From: Streptomyces sp. NBC_01341
GTDB taxonomy: Bacteria; Actinomycetota; Actinomycetes; Streptomycetales; Streptomycetaceae
Direction: 5' to 3'
NCBI RefSeq assembly: GCF_035946055.1
Contig: NZ_CP108364.1
Location: 5,828,001-5,892,000 of the forward strand
DNA: 64,000 nt
Shown: piece after piece, positions 35,604 to 43,945 of the stretch
Numbering within the stretch: position 1 is the first letter of the stretch
Layout of the letters: each line of letters opens with the position of its first letter
The notes under the pieces: model-generated
What the model was told of the DNA's origin: nothing
The model's database searches: none
Seen by the model: only the letters and a program-made list of their open reading frames with translations
Made by a program: the position numbers and the translations under genes

Positions 35604-36824
35604 ATGTCCACCACCGAGTCCACGAAGCCGTCGAAGCTCCCCCCGTTCGACCCGCGCGACCCCCTCGGCATCGACGATCTCCTCGACCCGGAGGACCTCG
35701 CGATCAGGGACGCCGTGCGCACCTGGGCCGGCGAGCGGGTCCTCCCGCACATCGCCGAGTGGTACGAGAACGGTGAGCTGCCCGGCATCCGTGAGCTGGC
35801 CCGGGAGCTGGGTTCGCTCGGCGCGCTCGGCATGTCCCTGAAGGGATACGGCTGCGCGGGAGCGAGCGCCGTCCAGTACGGCCTGACCTGCCTGGAGCTG
35901 GAAGCCGCGGACAGCGGGATCCGCTCCCTGGTCTCCGTCCAGGGCTCCCTCGCGATGTACGCCATCCACCGCTTCGGCTCCGAGGAGCAGAAGGAACGGT
36001 GGCTGCCGGGCATGGCCGCGGGCGAGATCATCGGCTGTTTCGGCCTCACCGAACCCGACCACGGCTCGGACCCCGCCGGAATGCGTACCCACGCCAAGCG
36101 CGACGGCACGGACTGGGTCCTCACCGGACGCAAGATGTGGATCACCAACGGCTCGGTGGCCGGGGTCGCCGTCGTGTGGGCGCAGACCGACGAGGCGAGC
36201 GGCGGTGCCGGTGTCCGCGGCTTCGTCGTGCCGACGGACAGCCCCGGGTTCTCCGCACCCGAGATCAGGCACAAATGGTCCCTGCGGGCCTCCGTCACCA
36301 GTGAGCTGGTACTCGACGGGGTGCGGCTGCCCGCCGACGCGGTCCTGCCGGGGGCGACCGGACTGCGCGGACCGCTCGGCTGTCTCAACCACGCCCGCTA
36401 CGGCATCGTGTGGGGAGCCATGGGTGCGGCGCGGGCGAGCTTCGAGGCCGCGCTGGACTACGCGAAGTCCCGCGAGCAGTTCGGCAGGCCGATCGGCGGA
36501 TTCCAGCTCACCCAGGCGAAGCTCGCGGACATGGCCCTGGAACTCCACAAGGGCATCCTGCTCGCCCATCATCTGGGCCGCCGGATGGACGCGGGCAGGC
36601 TCCGCCCGGAGCAGGTCAGTTTCGGAAAACTGAACAACGTGCGTGAGGCGATCGAGATCTGCCGCACCTCGCGGACGATCCTCGGCGCCAACGGGATCTC
36701 CCTTGAGTACCCGGTGATGCGTCACGCGACGAACCTGGAGTCGGTGCTCACCTACGAGGGAACCGTGGAGATGCACCAGCTCGTGCTGGGCAAGGCGCTC
36801 ACCGGCCTGGACGCTTTCCGGTAG
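35604..36824 (+). CDS. gcdH: Acyl-CoA dehydrogenase, glutaryl-CoA dehydrogenase type
   Basis: A 406-residue FAD enzyme. GCFGLTEPDHGSDPAGMRT and WVLTGRKMWITNGSVAG bind FAD and CoA. ARYGIVWGAMGAARASFEAAL and REQFGRPIGGFQLTQAKLAD form the C-terminal helical bundle, and YEGTVEMHQLVLG carries the catalytic glutamate. The combination matches glutaryl-CoA dehydrogenase, which oxidises and decarboxylates glutaryl-CoA to crotonyl-CoA in lysine and tryptophan breakdown. ATG 35604 has a GGAGG site. It is convergent with sflA. Confidence 0.9.
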   Translation: MSTTESTKPSKLPPFDPRDPLGIDDLLDPEDLAIRDAVRTWAGERVLPHIAEWYENGELPGIRELARELGSLGALGMSLKGYGCAGASAVQYGLTCLELEAADSGIRSLVSVQGSLAMYAIHRFGSEEQKERWLPGMAAGEIIGCFGLTEPDHGSDPAGMRTHAKRDGTDWVLTGRKMWITNGSVAGVAVVWAQTDEASGGAGVRGFVVPTDSPGFSAPEIRHKWSLRASVTSELVLDGVRLPADAVLPGATGLRGPLGCLNHARYGIVWGAMGAARASFEAALDYAKSREQFGRPIGGFQLTQAKLADMALELHKGILLAHHLGRRMDAGRLRPEQVSFGKLNNVREAIEICRTSRTILGANGISLEYPVMRHATNLESVLTYEGTVEMHQLVLGKALTGLDAFR

Positions 36825-36846
36825 GACTCCCCGGCGAGCGCCCTGC

Positions 36847-37287
36847 TCAGCTCTGGTTGAAGAAGCCGTCGGCCGGCCGGCCGACGGCTTCGCCGTTCAC
36901 CACCTGGGTGTGGGCGGGGGTCAGCAGGAAGACCCGGGTCGCCACGCGCTCGATCGAGCCGCGGAGTCCGAAGGTCAGTCCCGCCGCGAAGTCCACGACG
37001 CGCTTCGCGTCGGTGGGGTCCATGGCCGTCAGGTTGACGATCACCGGTACGCCGTCCCGGAAGAGCTCGCCGATGCCCCGCGCGTCCCGGAAGCTGTCCG
37101 GGGTGACGGTGGCGATCCGGCGGCCCGTGTCCTCGGCCTTGTCCGACGCGACCTGAACGCGCGGGTCGGTCACCCAGGGCTGGTTCGTGCCGGTATCGCC
37201 GTCCTCGGAGTACTCGTCGTCGTAGTACCGCTCGTCGTTGTCCTCCACGAGGCCCAGCCAGGCACTTGCCTTGCGCACCGATCCCAT
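36847..37287 (-). CDS. sflA: SepF-like division protein (SflA type)
   Basis: A 146-residue SepF-family protein. An acidic N-terminal linker with EDNDERYYDDEYSEDG precedes the SepF domain, ATVTPDSFRDARGIGELFRDGVPVIVNLTAMD and KRVVDFAAGLTFGLRGSIERV. SepF ties FtsZ to the membrane. Streptomyces also have shorter paralogues, SflA and SflB, that restrict FtsZ and DivIVA placement. The neighbourhood (acyl-CoA dehydrogenase, PAP2) fits SflA, and the main sepF lies in the dcw cluster. No clear N-terminal amphipathic helix is seen. ATG 37287 has GAGGAGG. Confidence 0.85.
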   Translation of the reverse strand: MGSVRKASAWLGLVEDNDERYYDDEYSEDGDTGTNQPWVTDPRVQVASDKAEDTGRRIATVTPDSFRDARGIGELFRDGVPVIVNLTAMDPTDAKRVVDFAAGLTFGLRGSIERVATRVFLLTPAHTQVVNGEAVGRPADGFFNQS

Positions 37288-37596
37288 GGACGCCTCCTCT
37301 CACCGCGGTTCTTTGGTGTTCCGCATCTCTTTCCTATCCCTATGGTCGTCCATGATGCGGATACAGCGCCAAGGGGATAGTCGGCGCGCAGGCGATTCGT
37401 GACGCTACTGGTGCAGATCATGTGGCGATTCGTCAGGTTTTCTACCGTATAAGTAGGGTTGCGGAAGGAAAATATGATGCTCCCGTCCGTACGGGTGACA
37501 TGGAGTGCGTACGGGTGAACGGATCACTCGATACGATGCACGCCGCGCAGGCGCACGAGTGCGGCGCGTCAGGTGAACGGCTCCCGGGGGATCGTC
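37288..37596. other. Divergent region sflA / DUF5685 gene
   Basis: About 310 bases with an AT-rich stretch (37430-37480, including TACCGTATAAGTAG) that likely holds the promoter of the cysteine-rich gene. A 14-codon frame from ATG 37474 has a GGAAGGA-like site, but I cannot support it as a gene. No strong hairpin. Confidence 0.4.
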
Positions 37597-38799
37597 GTGT
37601 TCGGAATCGTGAGGCCCTGCACCCACCGGCTCTCCGAGGGGCTCAGGACGGAGTGGATGGCGCACCTCTGCGGGCTGTGCCTCGCTCTGCGCGCCGACCA
37701 CGGGCAGTTCGCCCGGGTCGTCACCAACTACGACGGCCTGATCGTCTCGGTCCTGACGGAGGCTCAGTCCGTCCGGGACGGTGGGAACCGGCGCACGGCG
37801 GGACCGTGCCCCCTGCGCTCGATGCGGACCGCCCCGGTGGCCCGGGGCGAAGGAGCCCGGCTAGCCGCCGCCGTGTCGCTGGTGCTGGCCTCCGCCAAGG
37901 TCCGTGACCATGTCGCCGACCGGGACGGCCTGTTGAAACGGCGCCCCGTGGCAGCCGCCGCACGCCGGGTCGCCGCCGGCTGGGACAGGGCGGGCGCGCG
38001 CACCGGCGCCGAGCTCGGCTTCGACACCGCCCTCCTCGTCGACGCCGTCGACAGGCAGACGGGGATCGAGTCCCTCGCCGGGCCCGGCACCCCGCTGTTG
38101 ACGGTCACGGAACCCACCGAGACGGCGACCGCCGCGGCCTTCGCGCACACCGCCGTGCTTGCCGGGAAACCGGGCAACGCCGCGCCGCTCGCCGAGGCCG
38201 GACGCCTCTTCGGACGGCTGGCCCACCTGCTGGACGCCTTGGAGGACCGGGAAGCAGACGCCGCGTCAGGAGCCTGGAACCCGCTCACCGCGACCGGCAC
38301 ACCGCTCGCCGAGGCCCGCCGGCTGTGCGACGACGCGCTCCACGGCGTGCGGCTCGCGTTGCGGGACGCGGAATTCACCGACGGCACGCTCGCGCACGTG
38401 CTGCTGGTCCACGAACTGCGGCGCTCCGTGGACCGGGCCTTCGGCTCCGTGTCGTGCACTCACCAGGAGGGCGGGCGGCCCGCCGGATCGTTCGGACCGC
38501 CGCCCGGGAACCCGTACGCCCCGGCTCCCGGCGGTCCGCCCGGCCCGCCGCTCCCGCCCGAGCCGCCCCGCAACCGGCGGGGCCTCATAGCCGGCTGCCT
38601 GGTCTGGGCCGGTCTCGCCTGCACCTGCCGGCTGTGCTGCGCCGGCAGTTTCCACGACCCCTGGAGCGGCCGGGAGCGTGAAGGGCTCTGCCACAAGGCC
38701 GACTGCTGCGACTGGTGCGAGGGCTGCGGGGAGGGCTGCGACTGCTGCGGGAACTGCTGCAGCTGCTGCGAGGGCTGCGACTGCGGGTGTGACTGCTGA
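37597..38799 (+). CDS. DUF5685 family protein with a cysteine-rich C-terminal tail
   Basis: A 400-residue protein in three parts. The N-terminal region (FGIVRPCTHRLSEGLR, then WMAHLCGLCLALRADHGQF and NYDGLIVSVL) matches the DUF5685 pattern, with conserved Cys and Asp; it is helical to about residue 300. A Pro/Gly linker follows (GPPPGNPYAPAPGGPPGPP). A single hydrophobic segment, GLIAGCLVWAGLACTCRLCC, precedes a tail (365-400) with 16 cysteines in 36 residues as CC, CxxC and CxC pairs. GTG 37597 is preferred over 37573 because GGGGGA precedes it and family members begin FGIVRPC. Function unknown; metal binding or a modified tail are possibilities. Confidence 0.85.
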   Translation: MFGIVRPCTHRLSEGLRTEWMAHLCGLCLALRADHGQFARVVTNYDGLIVSVLTEAQSVRDGGNRRTAGPCPLRSMRTAPVARGEGARLAAAVSLVLASAKVRDHVADRDGLLKRRPVAAAARRVAAGWDRAGARTGAELGFDTALLVDAVDRQTGIESLAGPGTPLLTVTEPTETATAAAFAHTAVLAGKPGNAAPLAEAGRLFGRLAHLLDALEDREADAASGAWNPLTATGTPLAEARRLCDDALHGVRLALRDAEFTDGTLAHVLLVHELRRSVDRAFGSVSCTHQEGGRPAGSFGPPPGNPYAPAPGGPPGPPLPPEPPRNRRGLIAGCLVWAGLACTCRLCCAGSFHDPWSGREREGLCHKADCCDWCEGCGEGCDCCGNCCSCCEGCDCGCDC

Positions 38800-38895
38800 G
38801 GAGTCGTCAGGCCGATGCTCCGGGACGGGCCCGGACGCCCGTCGGCACCCGCCCGCCCGCCCCTGCCGCACAGCCGCCGTCACCCTTCCGCTGCC

Positions 38896-39834
38896 TCACC
38901 GGATCTCGGGCGGCGAGATCCGGGACGACTCGATGGCCGACTCCCCGGTGCCCCACTTCTTCAGGATGCGGTCGTACGTCCCGTCCTCCTTCAGGCCGTT
39001 GACCGCGGCCTGGAACGCGGGCGCGAGCGGGGTGCCCTTCCTGAAGGCGAACCCGACGTCCAGCCGCTTGAACTCGTTGAGGAAGCGCAGCCCCTCCTGC
39101 TGGGACACGGCGTACCGCAGCCCGTTGATCGTGCTCATCAGGACGTCGCTGCGGCCCTGCTGGAGCGAGATCCAGACGGCGGCCTGATCGGCGTACGTCC
39201 GGACCTCGTACGGCTTCCTGCCGGCGTCGGTGCACAGGTGCCTGTTCTCCTCCAGGGTCGCCTCGAAAGTCGTCCCGGCGCCGGTGCCGACGGTCAGACC
39301 GCACAGCTGGGTCAGGTCGGTGACCTCCTTGAGCTCGCTGTCGTCGCGGACGGCGAAGCCCTGCCCGTCGTTGATGTACGTCACGAAGTCGATCGTCCTG
39401 CGGCGCTCGTCCGTCACCCCGAAGTTGCCCGTGCCCAGGTCGTACTTCCCGCTGCCGAGCGCGGGCAGGATCGCCTCGAAGGAGGCCACCTCCCGCTTCA
39501 GCTTCAGCCCGAGTTTCTTCGCCACCGCGTCCGCGAAGTCGATGTCCGCGCCGGCGAGCGTCTTCCCGTCCTCCAGGTAGAACGCCCCGGGCGGGGCCCC
39601 GACGCTGGAGGCCAGGGAGAGGGTTCCCGAGGTGCGCACCTTCCCGGGCAGCAGCTTCGCCGCCGCGTCGTCCTTCTTCACCGACGACACGACATCCGTC
39701 ACCGGGATCCTCCCCTTGCCCGCGGACTTCGTCCCGGCCGGCGAGGCGGCGGGGTCGCCCGACCCGCAGGCGGTGAGAGAGAGGGCGGCCGCGGTGATCA
39801 GTGCGAAGGCGGCGGTGTGCCTGGTTCTGGGCAT
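38896..39834 (-). CDS. ABC transporter substrate-binding lipoprotein (polar amino acid type)
   Basis: A 312-residue extracytoplasmic binding protein. The signal peptide ends in lipobox SLTACGS (Cys23). The SBP_bac_3 fold follows: GTLSLASSVGAPPGAFYLEDG, then ADIDFADAVAKKLGLKL, YDLGTGNFGVTDERRRTIDF and VGTGAGTTFEATL. This family binds amino acids, including cystine. It is on the opposite strand from the permease genes but faces away from the same promoter region, so it is likely a second receptor for the same transporter. A cysteine-ending leader peptide gene precedes it. Confidence 0.9.
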   Translation of the reverse strand: MPRTRHTAAFALITAAALSLTACGSGDPAASPAGTKSAGKGRIPVTDVVSSVKKDDAAAKLLPGKVRTSGTLSLASSVGAPPGAFYLEDGKTLAGADIDFADAVAKKLGLKLKREVASFEAILPALGSGKYDLGTGNFGVTDERRRTIDFVTYINDGQGFAVRDDSELKEVTDLTQLCGLTVGTGAGTTFEATLEENRHLCTDAGRKPYEVRTYADQAAVWISLQQGRSDVLMSTINGLRYAVSQQEGLRFLNEFKRLDVGFAFRKGTPLAPAFQAAVNGLKEDGTYDRILKKWGTGESAIESSRISPPEIR

Positions 39835-40284
39835 GACGGAGTTTCTCCGGGTTCGTCGACCGCGCTCCGTGGCATGGGCAGCACGGAGCGTCGCGGCGGG
39901 AGATCAGCGATACGAGGGGAGGGCGAAGCAGAGTTGTGCACGCGAAGGAACGCTGCGGAAAGAGCTCGAACGCCGGACGGGGCGCGAGCGGAAGCAGGGA
40001 GAACGCAGGGGGGTCAGCTCAACAGGAACAGGACCACACACGACCGAAGTCGATGTGGGAGCGGGTGACCAGCCACAGCTGCGGATACATGGCCCAAGTG
40101 GAACAGGCATCCGGGTGCGCGTCAACTGCGGCGAGACGTACGGCTCATAGTCCGGACAGGCTTGACAACGGGCCCCGGGTGACGCTTTTCTCGGGAACGG
40201 ACCGGCGCTGAGGGGCCCGGTCCACGTTGTGCTCGCGCCGAAGGCACGCCCCGTGTTCGATCTCTGCATCCACGGAGCCTTCGC
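39835..40284. other. Divergent control region of the sulfur-type ABC cluster
   Basis: About 450 bases separating the minus-strand binding protein from the plus-strand permease. It holds the leader peptide ORF (40019-40090, minus). TTGACA at 40162-40167 is a plausible -35 on the plus strand, though the matching -10 is poor. GGAG before ATG 40285 is the permease ribosome site. The remaining 180 bases between leader and binding protein would contain any attenuator, but I did not find a strong stem there by eye. Confidence 0.5.
40019..40090 (-). CDS. Leader peptide ending in Cys codons (sulfur-type attenuator)
   Basis: A 23-codon ORF upstream of the minus-strand binding protein. It ends HIDFGRVWSCSC, then stops. 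The pattern (basic residue, H-I/V-D, hydrophobic, R, then Ser and Cys codons just before the stop) is that of the short 'putative leader peptides' found upstream of sulfur and cysteine genes in actinobacteria. There, ribosome stalling at Cys codons when cysteine is low is the proposed control. The ribosome site is weak. No other gene is encoded in this interval. Confidence 0.65.
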   Translation of the reverse strand: MYPQLWLVTRSHIDFGRVWSCSC

Positions 40285-41157
40285 ATGTCCGCGCAGACAG
40301 ACAGCCCTCCCTCCCCACCCTCCGCCCCACCCCGCAAGGGCGACGACGCCCGCGCATCGGCCCCGCGTATCGTCCCCGTACGCCGAACAGGGCAGTGGAC
40401 AGCGGCCGTCGTGGTCCTGACCCTGCTCACAGGGGCCCTGGTGTCCGTCGTCCGCAACGACGCCTTCCAGTGGGACGTCGTCGGTGACTACCTCACGACC
40501 GACTCCGTGCTGCGGGGCCTCGGACTGACCCTGTGGCTGACCGGCCTGGTGATGCTGCTCGGCTTCGCCCTCGGCACCCTCCTCGCGGTGTTCAGGCTCT
40601 CGGGCAACCCGGTCCTGCGAGGCGTCAGCTGGGGCTACATCTGGCTGTTCAGGTCCACACCGATCCTGGTGCAGCTGCTCTTCTGGTTCAACATCGGCGC
40701 CCTCTACCCGCAGATCCTCGGCGTCGACACCGTCAACCTGCTCGGTCCCGTCGCCGTCGCCGTCATCGGACTCACGCTCCACGAGGCCGCGTACGCCGCC
40801 GAAGTGGTCCGCGGCGGAATCCTGTCCGTCGAGCGCGGACAGATCGAGGCGGCCCAGTCGCTCGGCCTCGGGCCCTGGCGCCGGCTCCGCCGGATCGTGC
40901 TGCCGCAGGCCATGCGCTCCATCGTCCCGCCCGCCGGGAACATGCTGATCGGGACGCTCAAGGGCACCTCGATCGTCAGCATCATCGCCGTCCAGGACCT
41001 GCTCCACTCGGTGCAGCTCGTCTACCACCGCACCTACGAGGTCATCCCGCTCCTGCTGGTCGCCACCCTCTGGTACGTCGCCGTCACCTCGCTGCTGTCC
41101 CTCGGCCAGCACTGCGTCGAGCGTCACTACGCCCGTGGCATGTCAGGTGCACGGTGA
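40285..41157 (+). CDS. Amino acid ABC transporter permease
   Basis: A 290-residue HisM/GlnP-type permease. After a Pro-rich cytoplasmic start, about five or six membrane segments follow, with GLTLWLTGLVMLLGFALGT, YIWLFRSTPILVQLLFW, and the EAA loop QSLGLGPWRRLRRIVLPQAM that contacts the ATPase. It closely resembles the second permease at 43043; the two could pair as a heterodimer. ATG 40285 has GGAG. It overlaps the FAD protein gene by GTGA. Confidence 0.92.
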   Translation: MSAQTDSPPSPPSAPPRKGDDARASAPRIVPVRRTGQWTAAVVVLTLLTGALVSVVRNDAFQWDVVGDYLTTDSVLRGLGLTLWLTGLVMLLGFALGTLLAVFRLSGNPVLRGVSWGYIWLFRSTPILVQLLFWFNIGALYPQILGVDTVNLLGPVAVAVIGLTLHEAAYAAEVVRGGILSVERGQIEAAQSLGLGPWRRLRRIVLPQAMRSIVPPAGNMLIGTLKGTSIVSIIAVQDLLHSVQLVYHRTYEVIPLLLVATLWYVAVTSLLSLGQHCVERHYARGMSGAR

Positions 41158-42998
41158 CCCGCACACCCGTCCTGGCCGTCATAGGCGGCGGACCGCGCGG
41201 CACCGGAGTCGTCGAACGCATCGCCGCCAACGCACCGGAGCTGTACGGCGACCGCCCCCTGGACATCCACCTCGTCGACCCGTACCCGCCCGGCGGCGGC
41301 CGGATCTGGCGCGAGGACCAGTCCCCGCTGCTCTGGATGAACTCCATGGCCGCGGACGTCACCATGTACACCGACGACACGGTCCAGCTCGACGGCCCGG
41401 TGCGCCCCGGTCCCGCGCTCCACACCTGGGCCGCCGACGTGCGCGACGGACGGACCGTCATCGGAGCCGCCCCCGAGATCCTGGAGGAGATCCGCCGGCT
41501 GGGGGACCAGGACTTCCCCAGCCGGCGGCTGCAGAGCGCCTATCTGCGCTGGGTGTACGAGCAGGCGGTCGCCGCGCTCCCGCCCGGCATCACCGTCCAC
41601 GAGCACACTGGCCTCGCGCACCGCGTCTCGGGACCCCGGGACGGCCGGCAGCACGTCTGGATCAAGGGGCAAGCAGAACCGGTCGTCGCCGACCTCGTCG
41701 TCCTCACCGTCGGGCACCTCGACGCGGAACCGGACGGCGAGCAGACGGCACTTGCCGCGTTCGCCGCCCGTCACGGGCTCGTGCACCTGCCGCCGGACTT
41801 CACCGCCGACACCGACCTGACGGCCCTGCCCGCCGGGGAACCCGTCATCGTGCGCGGCTTCGGCCTCGCCTTCATCGACCTGATGGTGCTGCTCACCGAG
41901 GGCAGGGGCGGGCGCCACGAGGACGGGGTCTATGTGCCCTCCGGCCGGGAGCCCGTCCTGTACGTCGGGTCGCGGCGCGGTGTCCCGTACCACTCCAAGA
42001 TCGGCTACACCTGGCAGGGCGAACGGCCCCCCCTTCCACGCCACTTCGGTCCGGATCAGCTGACGGAGGCCCTCAACGGCCCCGGCCCCACGGACTTCCG
42101 CCGCGACCTGTGGCCGATGATCGCCAGAGAACTCGGCCACGCCCACTACCACCGGCTGTTCACGGCTCACCCCGAACGCACCAGCACCGGCCTGGGCGAC
42201 TTCGAGGAGAAGTACGCCGTCGCGGATCCCGGCAGCCCCGAACTAGCCGCCCTCGTCGCGTCGGCCGTACCCGACCCGGCGGACCGGCTCGACCTGGACG
42301 CCCTCGACCGGCCACTCGACGGGGTACGCCACGCGTCGTACGACACCCTGCAGGACGCCCTGCGCGCGTACATCACCGCCGACCTCGCACGCCGCCACGA
42401 CCCCCGGCACAGCCCCGACCTCGGGGTGTTCCTCGGGCTGCTCTCCGTCTACGCGCAGCTGACCCGGCTGGGCGGCGACCCGGGAAGCCACTGGCACGGC
42501 TTCTTCAGCTACCTCGCCTCGGGGCCGCCCGGGCAGCGCCTGCACGAACTCCTCGCCCTCTCGCGGGCCGGGATCGTGCACTTCCTCGGCGCGGAGACGA
42601 CCGTCGAGACCGACGAGGACCGGGGCGTCTTCCGGGCCCGCAGCGCCACCGTGCCCGGCGCGTACACGGAGGCCCGCGCCCTCGTCGAGGCCAGGCTGCC
42701 CGACCCGTCGCTGCGGAACACCCGCAGCACCCTGCTGAGCGGCCTGTACGCGGACGGGGCCGCGGGCACCGAATCGGGACTGCTCGCCGTCGACCCGGCC
42801 GACAGCCGGATCCTGGACCGCGACGGCAGCCCGCACCCGCGCCGCTTCGCGCTCGGCCCCTACACCACCGCACGCTCCAGCGGAGCCTTCACCCGGCCGC
42901 GCACCGGCGGGCCGGCCTTCCGGCAGAACGACGCCACCGCCCGTACGGCGCTCGCGTTCCTGCGCGACCTCTCCTGTCGGGACCGCCGCACCGCCTGA
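41154..42998 (+). CDS. FAD/NAD(P)-binding protein (PF13454 type)
   Basis: A 614-residue flavoprotein. VLAVIGGGPRGTGVVERIAA is the N-terminal Rossmann FAD motif; YPPGGGRIWREDQSPLLWMN follows, and a second dinucleotide strand reads VVADLVVLTVGHLD. A C-terminal domain of about 250 residues has no name that I know (HPRRFALGPYTTARSSGAF near its end). Members of this family are predicted oxidoreductases of unclear substrate. Sandwiched between two permease genes with GTGA coupling, it probably modifies the imported compound or supplies reduced flavin to the two monooxygenases downstream; this is inference. Confidence 0.82.
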   Translation: MTRTPVLAVIGGGPRGTGVVERIAANAPELYGDRPLDIHLVDPYPPGGGRIWREDQSPLLWMNSMAADVTMYTDDTVQLDGPVRPGPALHTWAADVRDGRTVIGAAPEILEEIRRLGDQDFPSRRLQSAYLRWVYEQAVAALPPGITVHEHTGLAHRVSGPRDGRQHVWIKGQAEPVVADLVVLTVGHLDAEPDGEQTALAAFAARHGLVHLPPDFTADTDLTALPAGEPVIVRGFGLAFIDLMVLLTEGRGGRHEDGVYVPSGREPVLYVGSRRGVPYHSKIGYTWQGERPPLPRHFGPDQLTEALNGPGPTDFRRDLWPMIARELGHAHYHRLFTAHPERTSTGLGDFEEKYAVADPGSPELAALVASAVPDPADRLDLDALDRPLDGVRHASYDTLQDALRAYITADLARRHDPRHSPDLGVFLGLLSVYAQLTRLGGDPGSHWHGFFSYLASGPPGQRLHELLALSRAGIVHFLGAETTVETDEDRGVFRARSATVPGAYTEARALVEARLPDPSLRNTRSTLLSGLYADGAAGTESGLLAVDPADSRILDRDGSPHPRRFALGPYTTARSSGAFTRPRTGGPAFRQNDATARTALAFLRDLSCRDRRTA

Positions 42999-43042
42999 AC
43001 GCGCGTCCCCCTCCCGTACACGTCGCAGAAGGAACCCACACC

Positions 43043-43945
43043 ATGTCGCTGACCAGCGATCCACCCGTCGACAGCCCCGCCGGGGCCGACCCCCGCAAAG
43101 AGGCGGCCGCCCTCGAGTACGCGGCCCTGAAAGTCGTCCCCGTGCGCCACCCCTGGCGCTGGGTCGCCGTCGCCGTGACCGCCGTCCTGCTCGCCCAGTT
43201 CGCGAACGGGCTGATCACCAACCCCGGCTGGGAATGGGACGTCTTCGCCCGCTTCGTCACCACCGAGACCATCCTCCACGCCGTCTGGATCACCCTCCAG
43301 CTCACCTTCTACGGCACCGTGATCGGCTTCGCGCTCGGCATCGTCCTGGCCTTCATGCGGCTGTCCGCCAGCCCGTTCCTCAGGGCGGTCGCCTACGCGT
43401 ACATCTGGGCATTCCGCTCGATCCCGCTCATCGTCCAGCTGCTGTTCTGGTTCAACCTCGCCTACCTCTACGAGGAGCTCCGGTTCGGCATCCCCTTCGG
43501 TCCCGGATTCGTCTCCTTCGACACCATGAACCTCGTCGGTGCCATGAGCGCCGCCGTGCTCGGGCTCGCGCTGCACCAGGCGGCCTACGCCGCGGAGATC
43601 GTCCGCGGCGGTGTACTCGCCGTGGACAGCGGTCAGGTGGAGGCAGCCGCCGCACTCGGCATCCCCCGGCTCCGTCAGCTGAGGCGCATCGTGCTGCCGC
43701 AGGCGATGCGCTCCATCCTGCCCAACGCGGCCAACGAGATCATCTCCCTCTTCAAGGGCACCTCGATCGTCTCCGTGATGGCGATCGGCGAACTCTTCTA
43801 CCAGGTCCAGGTCGTCTACGGGCGCAACGGCCGGGTCGTGCCGCTGCTCATGGTCGCCACGGTCTGGTACATCCTCCTGACCACCGCCCTCTCCGTCCTC
43901 CAGCACTACGTCGAACGTCACTACGCCAAGGGGGCCGTGCGATGA
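43043..43945 (+). CDS. Amino acid ABC transporter permease
   Basis: A 300-residue permease of the polar amino acid family, similar to the one at 40285. It has LHAVWITLQLTFYGTVIGF, YIWAFRSIPLIVQLLFWFN, and the EAA loop AAALGIPRLRQLRRIVLPQAM. ATG 43043 follows AGAAGGA. The stop overlaps the ATPase start by four bases. It lies 44 bases after the FAD protein. Confidence 0.93.
   Translation: MSLTSDPPVDSPAGADPRKEAAALEYAALKVVPVRHPWRWVAVAVTAVLLAQFANGLITNPGWEWDVFARFVTTETILHAVWITLQLTFYGTVIGFALGIVLAFMRLSASPFLRAVAYAYIWAFRSIPLIVQLLFWFNLAYLYEELRFGIPFGPGFVSFDTMNLVGAMSAAVLGLALHQAAYAAEIVRGGVLAVDSGQVEAAAALGIPRLRQLRRIVLPQAMRSILPNAANEIISLFKGTSIVSVMAIGELFYQVQVVYGRNGRVVPLLMVATVWYILLTTALSVLQHYVERHYAKGAVR

Noticed and set aside
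37474..37518. 14-codon ORF with a GGAAGGA-like site upstream of the DUF5685 gene
   Set aside because: Too short and without a leader-peptide motif; chance occurrence is likely.
40229..40420. Possible second leader peptide (RRRHAPC-like) before the plus-strand permease
   Set aside because: The frame does not stop before the permease start and lacks the H-V/I-D motif, so I do not call it.
39904..41127. Long minus-strand frame opposite the ABC permease
   Set aside because: It is the shadow of the permease reading frame: His/Asp/Glu-rich with no domain, while the plus frame has a complete EAA loop and membrane segments.
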